Positions 1 to 10,821 of a DNA stretch of 64,000 bases are shown one piece after another. This DNA is from Alnus glutinosa (taxonomy: Eukaryota > Streptophyta > Magnoliopsida > Fagales > Betulaceae). A program made the position numbers and the translations under genes. A model generated the notes under the pieces. The model was not told the origin of the DNA. It worked only from the letters and a program-made list of their open reading frames with translations, and searched no databases. Each line of letters starts with the position of its first letter. Positions within the stretch are counted from its first letter, which is position 1. The stretch lies in NCBI RefSeq assembly GCF_958979055.1, contig NC_084891.1, positions 27,129,001-27,193,000 on the forward strand, read 5' to 3'.

Positions 1-360
1 TTGAACTTTATAATAGATTCTTGGACATCTCTTCCCAATATGGGACCAGGGTGTTACAAACTCCCCTCCTTAAACCCCGTCCCCGTCAGGGTCATGTCAT
101 GCGGTGCTCCAGTACCACATGACCTGGCGTTACTAGGTGGCTTTGATACCATTTGTAACGACCCAAGGAAAAGCGCTAGCCACATCTGCGCTATCATCCC
201 AAAATGACTAGTCAATTTGAAGTTTTTTCAAGAATCCATTATAAAGTCCAGTTTCACCTAGTAACTAGGCAATGTGGGACTTAACACCAATGAATATCTT
301 TATAAACTACTCACTCTGTGAACTATTCATCTCTTCTCAATATGGGACCGGGATGTTACA
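1..360 (-). mobile_element. TRIM-type miniature LTR retrotransposon, truncated by window edge
   Basis: Read on the minus strand, a complete 207-bp LTR (360 down to 154) starts TGTAACATCCC and ends CGTTACA. It is followed two bases later by TGGTATCAAAGC (151-140), a near match to the initiator tRNA-Met primer site TGGTATCAGAGC. A short internal domain (153-59) ends in a purine tract, TTTAAGGAGGGGAG, and then a second LTR begins TGTAACACCCTGG at 58 and runs off the window. There is no coding capacity, which fits TRIM elements moved by other elements' enzymes. Target duplication cannot be tested because one end is outside the window. No 5S-like segment is visible, so this is not Cassandra. Confidence 0.8.
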
Positions 361-867
361 AAAGGGGTACACCGTACAATACAAAGTTTTTGGTTTGTTT
401 GTGTGGGATATTGACGTAATTTTAATTTGGCAATATTATAAATTTGGTGTTATAATCTGGAGAAGATATGTGTATTTTTTATTTTATTTTTTCTTATATA
501 AATATAAACAAATATCTCACACATAAAATACAAATTTTATTTTAAAATTGTTTCTCAAATTTACTGCCGTCCCCATATGTTTGCTAGTATCTTTACTTCC
601 TATTTAGAGAGTTTACAATTTTCGTATAATTTTTATAATTTTTTTTAAATTAATTATTTGATATGTAAGACCAAATGTATGAAAATAAATTTAATAATTA
701 ATTTTTGAAAAAAAATTGTTCAAGAGTTATAAATGCATTATATCTCATTTAGAAGAGGTGTGTTATTTCTACATTATCTTAAGTTTTACACGTACGAATT
801 TCAGACACAATATGCCTCGGTGAACACAAAGTACACCAAGATAATGTAAAAAAATTATTACTGCAAT
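361..867. other. AT-rich spacer, no gene recognised
   Basis: Very AT-rich sequence with short homopolymers and no ORF resembling a known protein. Short inverted arms (acattatctt at about 772 and aagataatgt at about 838) suggest another decayed foldback element, but the ends are not clear. Confidence 0.5.
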
Positions 868-1136
868 TAGAAAGAGTAATACTATTTGTACATCAACCGG
901 ATGTACACCCACTGTATATGTAAAATCCACGGTTGGGATGAGAGAGGGGAAAGAAAAGAACAGCGGGGGAAAAGAGTGAGAAAAGAGAGGGAAAGCAGGA
1001 GGAGGAGAGAGCACGAAAGAGAGAAGCTGAGCGAGAGAGAGAAAGTGTGGGCACAGAGAGAAGCAGTTTGAGAAAAAAGGGAGGGCAGGATCGTTAGATT
1101 CTCTCAGCCTCACTTCTCATCCCAACCGTGGATTTT
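868..1136. repeat. Half-MITE / inverted-repeat purine-rich leader of the PPR gene
   Basis: Begins GAGTAATACTA, the same terminal motif as the MITEs at 14968, 38935, 55300 and 63261. Two perfect 22-bp inverted arms lie at 922-943 and 1115-1136, each containing CCACGGTTGGGATGAG or its complement. The roughly 170-bp loop between them is almost pure purine on the plus strand (GA-rich). The right arm stops 10 bp before the PPR ATG, and the outer terminal part expected on the right is missing. If transcribed, it would form a long hairpin in the 5' leader. Confidence 0.55.
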
Positions 1137-1145
1137 TAGATTCTC

Positions 1146-3512
1146 ATGATTACCCGCCAAATTCATTTCAAAACCCTTAGCGTAGTATTACCCAAGCAAC
1201 GGTCAAATAGCCTAATAAACTTTCGCTCAATCAATCATGGACACCACCTGTTCGGTCAAATTTCCCACCCAAACGCTGCCTACACTAACCGTTCCATGCT
1301 CGACTGTTTGCGTAGAAAACTTCCCTTTCAAGCACTTGACATCTTCAAGAAGCAGCTCCAATTGGGTTTTGTCGACAATGTTGATAAAGTTACTGTGGCG
1401 CTCGCGCTCAAGGCTTGTTGTGGAGACCTAAAACCCGGGTGCCAAATCCATGGGTTCGCTGTTTCGTCTGGGTTTGTTTCGTACATTACGGTTTCGAATT
1501 CTTTGATGAATATGTATTGTAAATCTGGAGAGTTTGAAAAGGCTCTATGTATCTTTGAGAATCTTACTGATCCGGACATTGTTTCTTGGAATACCGTGCT
1601 CTCGGGATTCCAAAAGAGTGAGGACGCATTGAGTTTTGCACTTCGGATGAATTTGAACGGGATTGTTTTTGATCCTGTGACTTATACTACAGGTCTTGCA
1701 TTTTGTTCAGACGATGAAGGTTTTCTCTTCGGGTTGCAATTGCATTCTCTTGCATTGAAATTTGGATTCTATTATGAAGTTTTTGTTGGGAATGCACTTG
1801 TATCGATGTATTCAAGATGCGGACGATTAGTGGAAGCTAGGAGAGTGTTCGATGAAATGCCAAATCGGGATTTGGTCTCTTGGAATGCAATGTTATCAGG
1901 GTACACTCAGGAGGGAGATCACTGGTTAGATGCAATTTTGGCATTCATTGAAATGGTGAGAGAAGGCATGAAGCTTGACCATGTCTCATTTACTAGTGCA
2001 GTTTCGGCTTGTGGTCACGAAAGAACATTAGAGCTTGGGAGACAGATACATGGTTTAGTTCTAAAAACAGGATATGGGAAACATGTTTCGGTTTGTAATG
2101 TTCTGATCTCGATGTATTCAAAGTGCGAGATTGTTGAAGATGCAAAATTGGTCTTTCAGATCATGAATGACCGCAATGTAGTCTCTTGGACTACGATGAT
2201 TTCTGTAAATGAAGAAGATGCTGTGTCTCTCTTTAACAAGATGATATTGGATGGTATATACCCAAATGAGGTTACATTTGTCGGATTAATCCATGCTATA
2301 TCAATCAGGATTTTGGTGGAAGAAGGCCAAATAATTCATGGGTTTTGTATGAAGACAAGCTTTTTGTCAGACCCAAATGTTGGCAATAGCCTCATTACCA
2401 TGTATGCTAAGTTTGAGACCATGCAAGACTCACTGAAGGTCTTTGAGGAGCTTAACTGCAGAGAAATCATATCATGGAATGCTTTAATTTCTGGGTATGC
2501 TCAGAATGGGATGTCTCAAGAAGCCCTGTGCACGTTCCTTTCAGCAATCACAGAGTCCAAGCCAAACCAATATACGTTTGGTAGTGTCTTGAGTGCAATT
2601 GGAGCTGCTGCGGATCTTTCTTTAAAACATGGCCAGCGATGCCACTCTTATTTAATAAAATTTGGACTTGACACTGACCCAATTGTGTCAGGTGCTCTCC
2701 TTGACATGTATGGAAAGCGTGGGAACATTTGGGAGTCTCAAAAAGTTTTCAGTGAGACGTCCCAAAAAACTCAATTTTCTTGGACCGCAATAATTTCTGC
2801 CTATGCTAGGCATGGAGACTATGAATCAGTGTTAAAATTCTTCAAGGAAATGGAGAGGGAAGGGGTGAGACCTGACTCAATCACTTTCCTTTCTGTACTG
2901 ACCGCATGCAGTAGAAAGGGGATGGTTGATATGGGCCGTCAGCTATTCGAGTCTATGGTTAAAGAATATCAAATTGAACTGTCCTCAGAGCATTATTCTT
3001 GTATGGTGGATATGTTGGGCCGGGCAGGACGGTTGGAGGAGGCGGAGAACTTGGTGGGTCGGATTCCAGGACAGCCAGGATTGTCTGTGTTGCAAAGCTT
3101 GCTTGGGGCTTGTAGGATACATGGGAATGTTGAGATGGGTGAGAGGATCGCTGATGCTTTGATGGAGATGGAGCCAATGGGGTCAGGTTCATATGTGTTG
3201 ATGTCCAACTTATACGCTGAGAAGGGGCAATGGGAAAAGGTGGCAAAAATTAGGAAAGGGATGAGAGAAAGAGGGGTGAAGAAGGAAATAGGGTTTAGTT
3301 GGGTGGATACTAGTGATGCTGGTGGTTCCTTGTACTTGCATAGCTTCTCATCAGGTGACATGTCCCACTCACAATCTGAGGAGATATGTAGGATGGCAGG
3401 ATGCCTAGGATTAGAAATGAAATTTTTGAGAGAGCGAGCGAGAGGGAGGGAAAGAGACCATCTGCAAGATAACCTCGTAGAAGAAGGGTACCTTGGTGCC
3501 CTTCAATATTGA
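1146..3512 (+). CDS. Pentatricopeptide repeat protein, PLS class with E/E+ tail (mitochondrial type)
   Basis: Intronless 788-residue ORF, normal for plant PPR genes. Successive PPR units are marked by VSWNTVLSGF (about residue 145), VSWNAMLSGY (about 241), VSWTTMISV (about 343), ISWNALISGY (about 439) and FSWTAIISAY (about 542), each followed by helices ending in MY.K.G/C patterns. The C-terminal E motif begins near VLQSLLGACRIHGN (about 648) and continues into GFSWVDTSD and an E+-like tail. No DYW deaminase domain follows. Proteins of this class bind organellar RNA and help choose C-to-U editing sites, recruiting a deaminase in trans. The N-terminus (MITRQIHFKTLSVVLPKQRS) is basic and Ser/Thr-rich with no acidic residue, like a mitochondrial presequence. 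From memory it most resembles Arabidopsis At4g32430 (GRS1), but that ortholog assignment is an inference. This ATG is the first in the frame and lies 10 bp after an inverted repeat. Confidence 0.93.
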   Translation: MITRQIHFKTLSVVLPKQRSNSLINFRSINHGHHLFGQISHPNAAYTNRSMLDCLRRKLPFQALDIFKKQLQLGFVDNVDKVTVALALKACCGDLKPGCQIHGFAVSSGFVSYITVSNSLMNMYCKSGEFEKALCIFENLTDPDIVSWNTVLSGFQKSEDALSFALRMNLNGIVFDPVTYTTGLAFCSDDEGFLFGLQLHSLALKFGFYYEVFVGNALVSMYSRCGRLVEARRVFDEMPNRDLVSWNAMLSGYTQEGDHWLDAILAFIEMVREGMKLDHVSFTSAVSACGHERTLELGRQIHGLVLKTGYGKHVSVCNVLISMYSKCEIVEDAKLVFQIMNDRNVVSWTTMISVNEEDAVSLFNKMILDGIYPNEVTFVGLIHAISIRILVEEGQIIHGFCMKTSFLSDPNVGNSLITMYAKFETMQDSLKVFEELNCREIISWNALISGYAQNGMSQEALCTFLSAITESKPNQYTFGSVLSAIGAAADLSLKHGQRCHSYLIKFGLDTDPIVSGALLDMYGKRGNIWESQKVFSETSQKTQFSWTAIISAYARHGDYESVLKFFKEMEREGVRPDSITFLSVLTACSRKGMVDMGRQLFESMVKEYQIELSSEHYSCMVDMLGRAGRLEEAENLVGRIPGQPGLSVLQSLLGACRIHGNVEMGERIADALMEMEPMGSGSYVLMSNLYAEKGQWEKVAKIRKGMRERGVKKEIGFSWVDTSDAGGSLYLHSFSSGDMSHSQSEEICRMAGCLGLEMKFLRERARGRERDHLQDNLVEEGYLGALQY

Positions 3513-4170
3513 GGGTTAATTTACATATAATTATTTGAATCAAATTCATGATTGTATTTCTCATATTTCCGGAAAAAGGAGGCTTTATTTAAGCAGATAC
3601 TTTGGAGCCCCTCCTTGTACACCTGCTAGATGCACCATCCAGTCCTGGTTCCAGAGAGGCATTTAATAATGGGTAAAATACATTTTACCCCAAATTTACT
3701 CCCGATTTGCATTTCTACCACTAAATTACGACTCGCTGCAACTCGAACCTGTAAACTACTAAAATATTTCGAGTTACATCCTGAGTCCGAATTGGTCGTT
3801 AGTTGACATGTGCTAGTCACATGCACATGAATCGTATGGTTATGGAAAGCATGTTAAAGGGTACCGCTTATGGGATCTAGTTTCCTGCAAGATAATTCTT
3901 AGCCGGTATGTTAATTTTGATGAGTCAAGAATGCTAGGCAACAAGAAATGAAGATTGGATAGTGTTACATTTCCTGATTTAATTGTTTCCTGTCAAGGAA
4001 TGGTACAAATCTGTGTGGGTAAGCAGTTGAATAAGGTTAAGCGAAGTGAACTGTGAAGATTTTGAGGATTGAAAGATCTCTATTTGTTTGCTTTCCTGGT
4101 TTCCTCTCATTTTCTCAGGAAACAAAAGGAGGAATAAATTGTAGGTGTGATTAAGGTTTTGGTTGAGTGC
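3513..4170. other. Spacer downstream of the PPR gene
   Basis: Holds the presumed 3' UTR of the PPR gene and unassigned sequence. No second coding segment was recognised. Some of 4100-4170 may be decayed upstream sequence of the ERD2 pseudogene. Confidence 0.5.
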
Positions 4171-7100
4171 AATGACTTGGTGACGCTGATTTTGGTTGAC
4201 AATTTGATATCATGTCAGGGATTTTGTTTAAGAATCAGGATCTTACATTCTGGTGTTTCTGACACTGTACTTGGACCTGTTCACGGACTTTATCTCCGTC
4301 TTTAACATGGTGATGAAGCTCGTGTTCATAGGGAGCTCTGTGGCGATCGTTTGGTGCATGCGGATGCACCAGGTGGTGAGGCGTTTGTATGATAAAAGCT
4401 CGATACATTTCGCCATCATTTTCTTGTCGCTGCGAGCTTGGCTTTGGCGCTTCTTGTGAATGAGAAGTTTACATATAAAGAGGTGGTTCATTTTAACTTA
4501 GTCATCTTGAGATAACTTTTTGCTTAGTGAGCTTGATTATGTCTCTGATTTCTCAGGAGCTATGACGAATGCCTATTGGCCCTATTCCAAATTTCTGGAA
4601 TAAGTTTCTTCTAGCTTATAGCATAATTTTAGTCTCATGCATTATGGTATGGTTCATTGAGATCTACATTTCTGTTTTTTTCTTGTATGGTTAAACAGTG
4701 GTAGTTTCTCTGTGACTCCGTGTTTTGGTTGCAGGTTACTTATTATTTTAAGATTGGTCCCTCACCCAAAACCTCCGTATATTGTTTTGGAAGGCCGTAT
4801 TCATTAGTTCCACCTTATTTGATAACACAATGACATGAGGTTTATTATATGATGTGTGTCAAAAAGATCTATACGTGGTTGTAGTACTTGGGTTCACCTC
4901 AGTTTGCTTTGTTCAATTTAGCTAGAAGCTTGAGCCAAACTGATGTAGATCTTCCTTTAATACCTATCAAAATGTAGCAAAGACCCTGACCAGAACAAGG
5001 CAAATTTATTCAGGTTTATGTTTTGATTTTGGATTGTGATAGTTAATATTTAATAGTAATAAACACTTCATTGGCATGATTGTGTCATGATTTTTAAGTT
5101 GTAAAATCATGACTAGTAAGAAAATTAGCGTAAGTAATAAAATTAAGCTGTTATCAGGTAAGAATAGTGTTGATGCTATTAAAAGGGCCGGAAAACTTGT
5201 TTATCAACTCATTGTGGGTGTATCAACTCATCACAGGTATTAATTCGTCAGCTATTCCAACTACATTAGTTGTAAAGGAGCAGTTATCTTTATGTAGATC
5301 AGGGAAGATTTCTCTCCTGTCAAGCCCAGTTGCATTGCGCCCATAATTCTAGAATGTGCATCTTGTACATCACTCCTGCACATGCACACATGTTTGTGTT
5401 CCTCTGGTTGTAGGTTTTACACTTGGCTCTTATACATATGTTGCTATTTTGTATTACTTTTAGCTTATCTAGTGTCTGCACGTTGTATGGAAATTTGATG
5501 AGGCATTTTTGTTTCACCTGGGGTTGACTTATTTACTTACTGTAAACTGGATTGACTTATTTGACCTTGAATAAAAATCTTGTGTTGCTTACATCACAGT
5601 GATCTAAATAAAGGCTTCTTACTAGATCAGTTCCTTTTTTGAAGGAAGGAAAGTGGCTCTAATTATGAATCCTAAAAGAAAGTGGCTCTACGTTTACTTG
5701 TTCTCTTGTTGGGTTTTCTCTTCCATAACTTCCTTTTGAATGAGTGGTGACCTCTTGTGCTTTTAATGAATTTTTGTAGGAAAACAAAATGAAAGTGCCT
5801 TAGTATGACATTAGGAAAAAGGGCAAAAAAAAGAGCCTCTTCTTTGTCTATTTAGCATAATCACATGTAGTACATTATTATGATATATTTTTGGCCTAAT
5901 ACATCTTTCTTTGGGATATGAATATGTATAATTTTCGTTTGCAGATGTGATACACATTAGAATGTTGTATAAATTTTCATCCAAAACATATCATGGTGTA
6001 TCATACAATGGCAATGACTACTAATTTTTCTTAGTCCACAGTTTTGATTAAGCGAATCTTGTCCAATTCTTGCCTTAGTGCTTATTGCCTATTCACAGCA
6101 CAACAGAGAACATTTATGTTTTTAATGCAATATGTTTCTTTACAGTTAAAGCTATTCTAATTGGCTGGTCAATCCTCAGTCCTTCCTGTTACATGTAAGT
6201 CAACATTAAAATACTTGGTAAAGACCTGTTACATATCATTCCATTCTATAATTTTGTTCTGCCAAAGCTACCTATCCAACCCCAAGTTTTTATCATACAT
6301 GCTACCTTTCTAGTTTGTTCCCTCATGTATTATCAAATCATACAGGCGAAAAATTATCTGTAACTAATTTTATTGTAACTACTGCAGATCCTCTGGACAT
6401 TTTCAATATACTTGGAGGCAGTTGTGATTCTTCGCCAGTTAGTTTTGCTACAACAAAGTGGAAACGTGGACAATTTAACTGGGGCAATATGTGTTCTTTC
6501 TTGGGCATGCTTATTTTTTTTTGTATCAGTGTAGCTCTTAGGAATTCTCTTTATCGTGAGTTGACAAAATTAGATTTTTTTTTTAAAAAAAATATTATTG
6601 TGTTATTGACTTTATTTCTCCATTAAAATTTTGCTTCCCCAAATGTGTTATGTATTATGATACTCATGTGGTCCTATACCAAACGTCCATAGAAAACAAA
6701 CCATATTGTTCACTCCAACATTACACACAATATATTTACTGTGATCTCCCCCTTTACTTTAGTGTCTCAGTCACTTTGGTGCCAGATTAATAATGGAAGC
6801 TCTAATTTGAAAATTTGTGTTTTGCCTAATTGGATGACGCTTGACAGATTTTTGCATTGGATGATGATGCTTTAAGTATCTCTTGTGGAAGATATATCAG
6901 TAAGGCATGCATAATTCTTAGCAGATACCTGAGGAATATACAATTTTTGTATCGGATGGGTTATTATGTCTACGTATCTTACTTAGCACCCAAAGGAATA
7001 TAAGAGTCTTAAGTAAGTGATAAACTAAGGGGGAGGTAAGCAAGGTGTTCTGTTCATGTACAAAGAAGACCAGTTACTAGTCCACTTAGTAGCGGTTGAT

Positions 7101-8763
7101 ACATTTTGAAGGTTCTGAGCTTTGTGTAAAATAACATTTATGGATGTTTCAGGATAAGATATAGTTTCACCTATCAATACGACATGTGATATATATGTGG
7201 GAGATTCGGTTGTTTATACTGAGACCCCTGTAGATTTGGCACCTTTTACTGCACCCTGTTGTGTCTGGTTTGTACTACGTAAGGATTGTTTCTGTTGCTC
7301 CTCAGTTTTCTTAATGCTTCACTCTCTTTACAAAAAAAAGAAAGAAAGGGTGATATATCTGGATGAATATTGCATGTACGTGCATCAATACCTGTGTTTT
7401 TCTTTCTTTGTGTTTAGATGTATGTTCTATTGGTAAGTAACTTAAGAAATAAGAATTTTCTCGGAAAGGAAACACCCTTTACATCCTCCATTGTCTATCT
7501 TTCGAGTAGTTTAAATTTAGACCATAGATATGGGTATCTGTGTAACTGCATGCATCTAAAACTCATATTATGCCATTTCTTGGGTTTTCAGCTCGGATAA
7601 GAATTCTGAACCCATTTGAGAGTGATTTAAATCAAACTCTCTCTCTCTCTCTCTACACACATTCACGTACCCATACACATAATATAACATTGTAGACATA
7701 CACTGGCACATACAAACATAACCATAATTTATGGGATGCTGCTTTTAAAAGCTATAATTCATGGTCTTGCATTTATGTCTGACCTTTTTCTCTATTTTGA
7801 TTTTTTCCCCTCCGTAAATTGGGAGCCAATTGATAATTTTGAGTGTTTGTGAAATACATCATAATATTGCATTTGTATTGAGTCACTGAACCGACGGCAG
7901 GAGGCCTTTTGATCCGCCACTAGAGGGAGCAAAAAAGGGGCTTTGCCCCCCTTTTTAACGCTCCTTGTGATAACATATTAGCTTTCAATTGTTATGATTT
8001 GGTGTTTCCTGGACCGTTCACTTCACCTTGCCAACCCATTTCAACATAGCCTGAAGGGTATGTGTCTATTGGATACTCCAATGTGGTGGAAAACCTGTGG
8101 AGATGGAACTTTTGAAACTCATGTCCATGCCCAAACCTGACGCCCATACCCTAGTTGATGTAACATAGATCAAAACTATGCAGCTTTGTGTAACAGTTTA
8201 ACGTATTGCTCCTTTCTTGTTTCTGTTTCTGGTTGAAGTGTAAACTCTCTATTTACCTGGTTCTTATATTGTTTTCTATGGCTGACAGACTCTGTCTCTG
8301 CTTCATTGTTCGCATAAGCAAGAAAAGATATAGCGTGCATGTATATTAATTGAACTTATGGTGGGAGTACTCCTTATTTTCGTTTTGCAGGGCATATCGT
8401 GCATTCTGCACCCGTAACTGGATATACTGCTACTTCACACAGAGGTATTTGAGTCGATGGATATGTAAGCTATGCCTAGAACCAGATAGAAAAACTGTTT
8501 GTTGTGTGTCTTGGTGCGTGTAGATATACCTAAAATTATTTCTTAATTTTTCAGCTTGTATCTCTGGTCTTGTTCAAACAGCTTTATATGCAGATTTCTT
8601 TTGCTACTACTTTATTAGGTAATTAACTCTCACAATCTTATGATCCTCTCTGACACTTTTGTATTGGATGAATAACATTAAGAATCATTTGTTTTGCAGC
8701 TGGAAAAACAATGCAAAGCTTAAGTTGCCTGCTTTAACCAAGCATGGATTTTTGAAAATTTGA
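4171..8763 (+). pseudogene. ERD2: ER lumen protein-retaining receptor (KDEL receptor, ERD2-like) pseudogene with introns
   Basis: Five ERD2 exons are recognisable. Exon 1 ends at 4482 and includes YLDLFTDFISVFNMVMKLVF and AIVWCMR. Exon 2 is 6388-6504 (WTFSIYLEAVVILRQLVLLQ, then NVDNLTG). Exon 3 is 8391-8464 (AYRAF.TRNWIY.YFTQ). Exon 4 is 8555-8618 (SCISGLVQTALYADFF). Exon 5 is 8700-8763 (SWKNNAKLKLPA). Splice sites are retained, with a GC donor after exon 2. The frame is broken three times: one T missing near 4243, one G missing near 4396, and an extra G in the G-run at 6481-6484. A further extra T near 8733 removes the usual stop after KLPA, adding nine residues. The N-terminal first helix is barely recognisable. 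The normal family protein is about 215 aa, has seven membrane spans and returns K/HDEL proteins from Golgi to ER. Retained introns indicate a duplicated rather than a retroposed copy. A transcribed remnant is possible. Confidence 0.85.
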
Positions 8764-9255
8764 AGCTTGTTTAATTGAATCATTGTTAGCATTTGCACAG
8801 CACTGCTGGCAAATCGAACTGTAGGATGATAGCAGGAAGAAAGGGATACAGGTTTCATAGTTTTGAATTATAAGATGAATACCCCACGCCACACCTGTGG
8901 GTGAAAATTTAGCAGGTTTTGGGTAGAAACACCCATCTTCTAGGCAATTTGTAGATCAGATTAAGCACCCCATGTTTCTATGAGGTGCTAGTTTTTGGGG
9001 TGTCTTTTCTTGCCGCTGCTTTTGACTGGTAAAGATTTATTGGGAGGAAAAAATTGCTTAGCAAGAGTTGGCTAATATTATACTCCAGAATAATGTTAAA
9101 TGTCACTCCCATGTCCCCTTTGTCTCTAAAAAGATTTAGTAGTGATTTTAAAAGCTCCATCGATTTTTTAGGACATAAAGAGGTTATGGGTTTTCCAGGT
9201 AGCATTACTTTACTCTACGGTGAATGTTTAATGTTTGGTGTAGATGATGCTAAAT
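8764..9255. other. Spacer, nothing recognised
   Basis: No coding segment or repeat structure recognised. Short ORFs on both strands have no family resemblance. Confidence 0.4.
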
Positions 9256-9525
9256 CTTTCTTCTTCTTCTTCTTTCTTTCTTCTTCTTTCTTTCTTTCTT
9301 TTTTTTTTTTTCTTTTTTTTTTTTCTTTTTTTTTTTAACTTGTATATATATACACACAAGGGGTCCCCGGTGAGAATCATTGACCCAGGGCTATTAACCC
9401 CGCCCCACTTAAACCCGAAAACTAACATGGCGTGGGACCAGCGAAGCACCAATAAGACTTGCCAAGTTCGAACTTACAACCTAAAATATACTATACTTAC
9501 TAATGATTTCGTGTATTTGATATTG
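9256..9525 (-). mobile_element. Probable tRNA-derived SINE with A-rich tail
   Basis: On the minus strand, a B-box-like GTAAGTTCGAACTTGG (about 9475-9460) is followed by a GC-rich body with GGGTTTAAGTGGGGCGG, a terminal TATATATA stretch and then a long A/G-rich tail. On the plus strand the tail appears as the CTT/T tract at 9256-9337. This layout fits plant Pol III SINEs, but the A box is not clear and no target duplication was found. Confidence 0.4.
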
Positions 9526-9588
9526 CGATTTCGTATATAAAAATGATAATTTTAAATCAAATCTTAAAAAATAAATAGTTTGAAATTG

Positions 9589-10255
9589 TTTTTTTTTTTT
9601 TAAACGGAATATCTCAGCATCTCATTGATAAAATAGTGAAACAAAAACTTATTCCAAACAAATGAATCTAGGGACACATACGTTCCCTAATAATAATACT
9701 ATAAATATAATTCGATGCCTCCTGTTGCCAACACTTTGAGAGTCTTCGATTCGCAGCTTCCTTAACGAGCACATGTGTAGCTGTGTTGCATTCTTTGTTG
9801 ACATGGACAAATTTTGCACCCCTGAATCCATTGAGTTCCTCTATAAACTTTCAATCATTTGACCATTTTTTGAACAATAAGGAGGAGACGAGTGTATCTC
9901 AGCCACCACTTGAGCTGCATCCCCTTTGAAAACAACTTCAGAAAAACCAGCCTCCTTACCATATAAAACTGCCAAAAGAGCCGCTATTGCTTCGGCTAGT
10001 TTTGCTTCAACCACTATGGGTTTCATGACACACCAAGCATCCATAAATTCGCCCATGCAGCCTCTAGCTACGATTCTCAAGCCATTGCATCCCTCTTTAC
10101 CATTTATTGCAGCATCCCAATTTACTTTAATGGAACCATTTGAGGGAGGTCGCCACCTTAGTTTCCTAGCTGGCTATACACCATCATTCCTATCCCCAGG
10201 AGACAAGTCTGGATTATTACATCTTTGGAACTCCCCCAATGCTACTACATTAAAA
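9589..10255 (-). mobile_element. 3' end of an L1-type LINE with RNase H domain, degenerate
   Basis: On the minus strand the translation reads KLRWRPPSNGSIKVNWDAA (about 10175), then VVEAKLAEAIAALLAVLYGK and VVFKGDAAQVVAEI. These are the Asp, Glu and Asp positions of the plant retroelement RNase H fold. A frameshift near 9845 moves the C-terminal part into another frame (KFVHVNKECNTA, then VLVKEA). An in-frame stop lies upstream, near 10187. The unit ends in an A-rich tail, seen as the T-run at 9589-9601. Severe 5' truncation and lesions make it inactive. It is not a host RNase H gene. Confidence 0.75.
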
Positions 10256-10258
10256 AAG

Positions 10259-10415
10259 AGAAATGTTATTTCTTCAACTCTTATTCAACTCCAACAACTT
10301 TTTTAAAAATTAATCATTGGATATATAAGACTTACATGTAGGAAAAAATATATAATGATTGATTTGAAAAAATGTTGGATGAGAATTGGATAGGAGTTGG
10401 AGAAATGATATGTCT
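10259..10415. mobile_element. MITE with about 45-bp terminal inverted repeats
   Basis: The left end (10259 onward, TTTCTTCAACTC then TCAACTCCAACAAC) is the imperfect reverse complement of the right end (GTTGGATGAGAATTGG, GGAGTTGGAGAAAT). It is about 157 bp, non-coding and AT-rich. The superfamily was not assigned. Confidence 0.6.
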
Positions 10416-10436
10416 AATTGTACCACTGGTTCCTAG

Positions 10437-10751
10437 GGTTGGCTTAAATTACGAATCACTCCCTGTAGTACAAAAAGTTCATGAAAAGGTCTTTATGGTA
10501 AACTATAATTACAAATTACTTCCTGAACCCGTTTTCCGTCCACCAAGTTAATAGAGTTCGTTAGTGAATTACAATAGAAATGATATTTAGAGGTTGTTTC
10601 ACTATTTATATGACGTGACAAACTAACGGATTCTGTTAACTTGGTAGACGGAAAACGGGTTTAAAGAGTGATTCGTAATTATAGTTTACTACAAGTACTC
10701 TTTATGAACTTTTTTTGTACTACAAGGAGTGATTTATAATTTAAGCAAACC
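10437..10751. mobile_element. Nearly palindromic MITE with about 125-bp inverted arms
   Basis: Left arm from GGTTGGCTTAAATTACGAAT at 10437 and right arm ending TTTATAATTTAAGCAAACC at 10751 pair almost along their whole lengths. Shared internal blocks are CCCGTTTTCCGTC.ACCAAG and AACTATAATTAC. The short centre (about 10565-10620) is the only unpaired part. It is non-coding. Transcription would give a long hairpin suited to 24-nt siRNA production. Confidence 0.75.
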
Positions 10752-10821
10752 ATATGGACCAACTATGAAACTATTCTTCAAAATATTGCGATTTGAAAAC
10801 GTAAAAAATTTGTATTTTAAG

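Noticed and set aside
7905-7965. Possible terminator hairpin (AAAAAGGGGCTTTGCCCCCC)
   Set aside because: A short G/C inverted repeat in an intron of the ERD2 pseudogene; no transcript end is expected there and it is probably part of a decayed repeat.
4171-8763. ERD2 as an intact gene with sequencing errors
   Set aside because: Several independent frame lesions and a decayed N-terminus occur here, while all other genes in the window have clean frames.
9054-9540. Ser/Phe/Lys-rich ORFs on both strands
   Set aside because: Translations of the CTT/T microsatellite; no coding signal.
9841-10080. Host RNase H-like gene on the minus strand
   Set aside because: The RNase H motifs continue in another frame and end in a poly(A) tail; it is a LINE 3' end.
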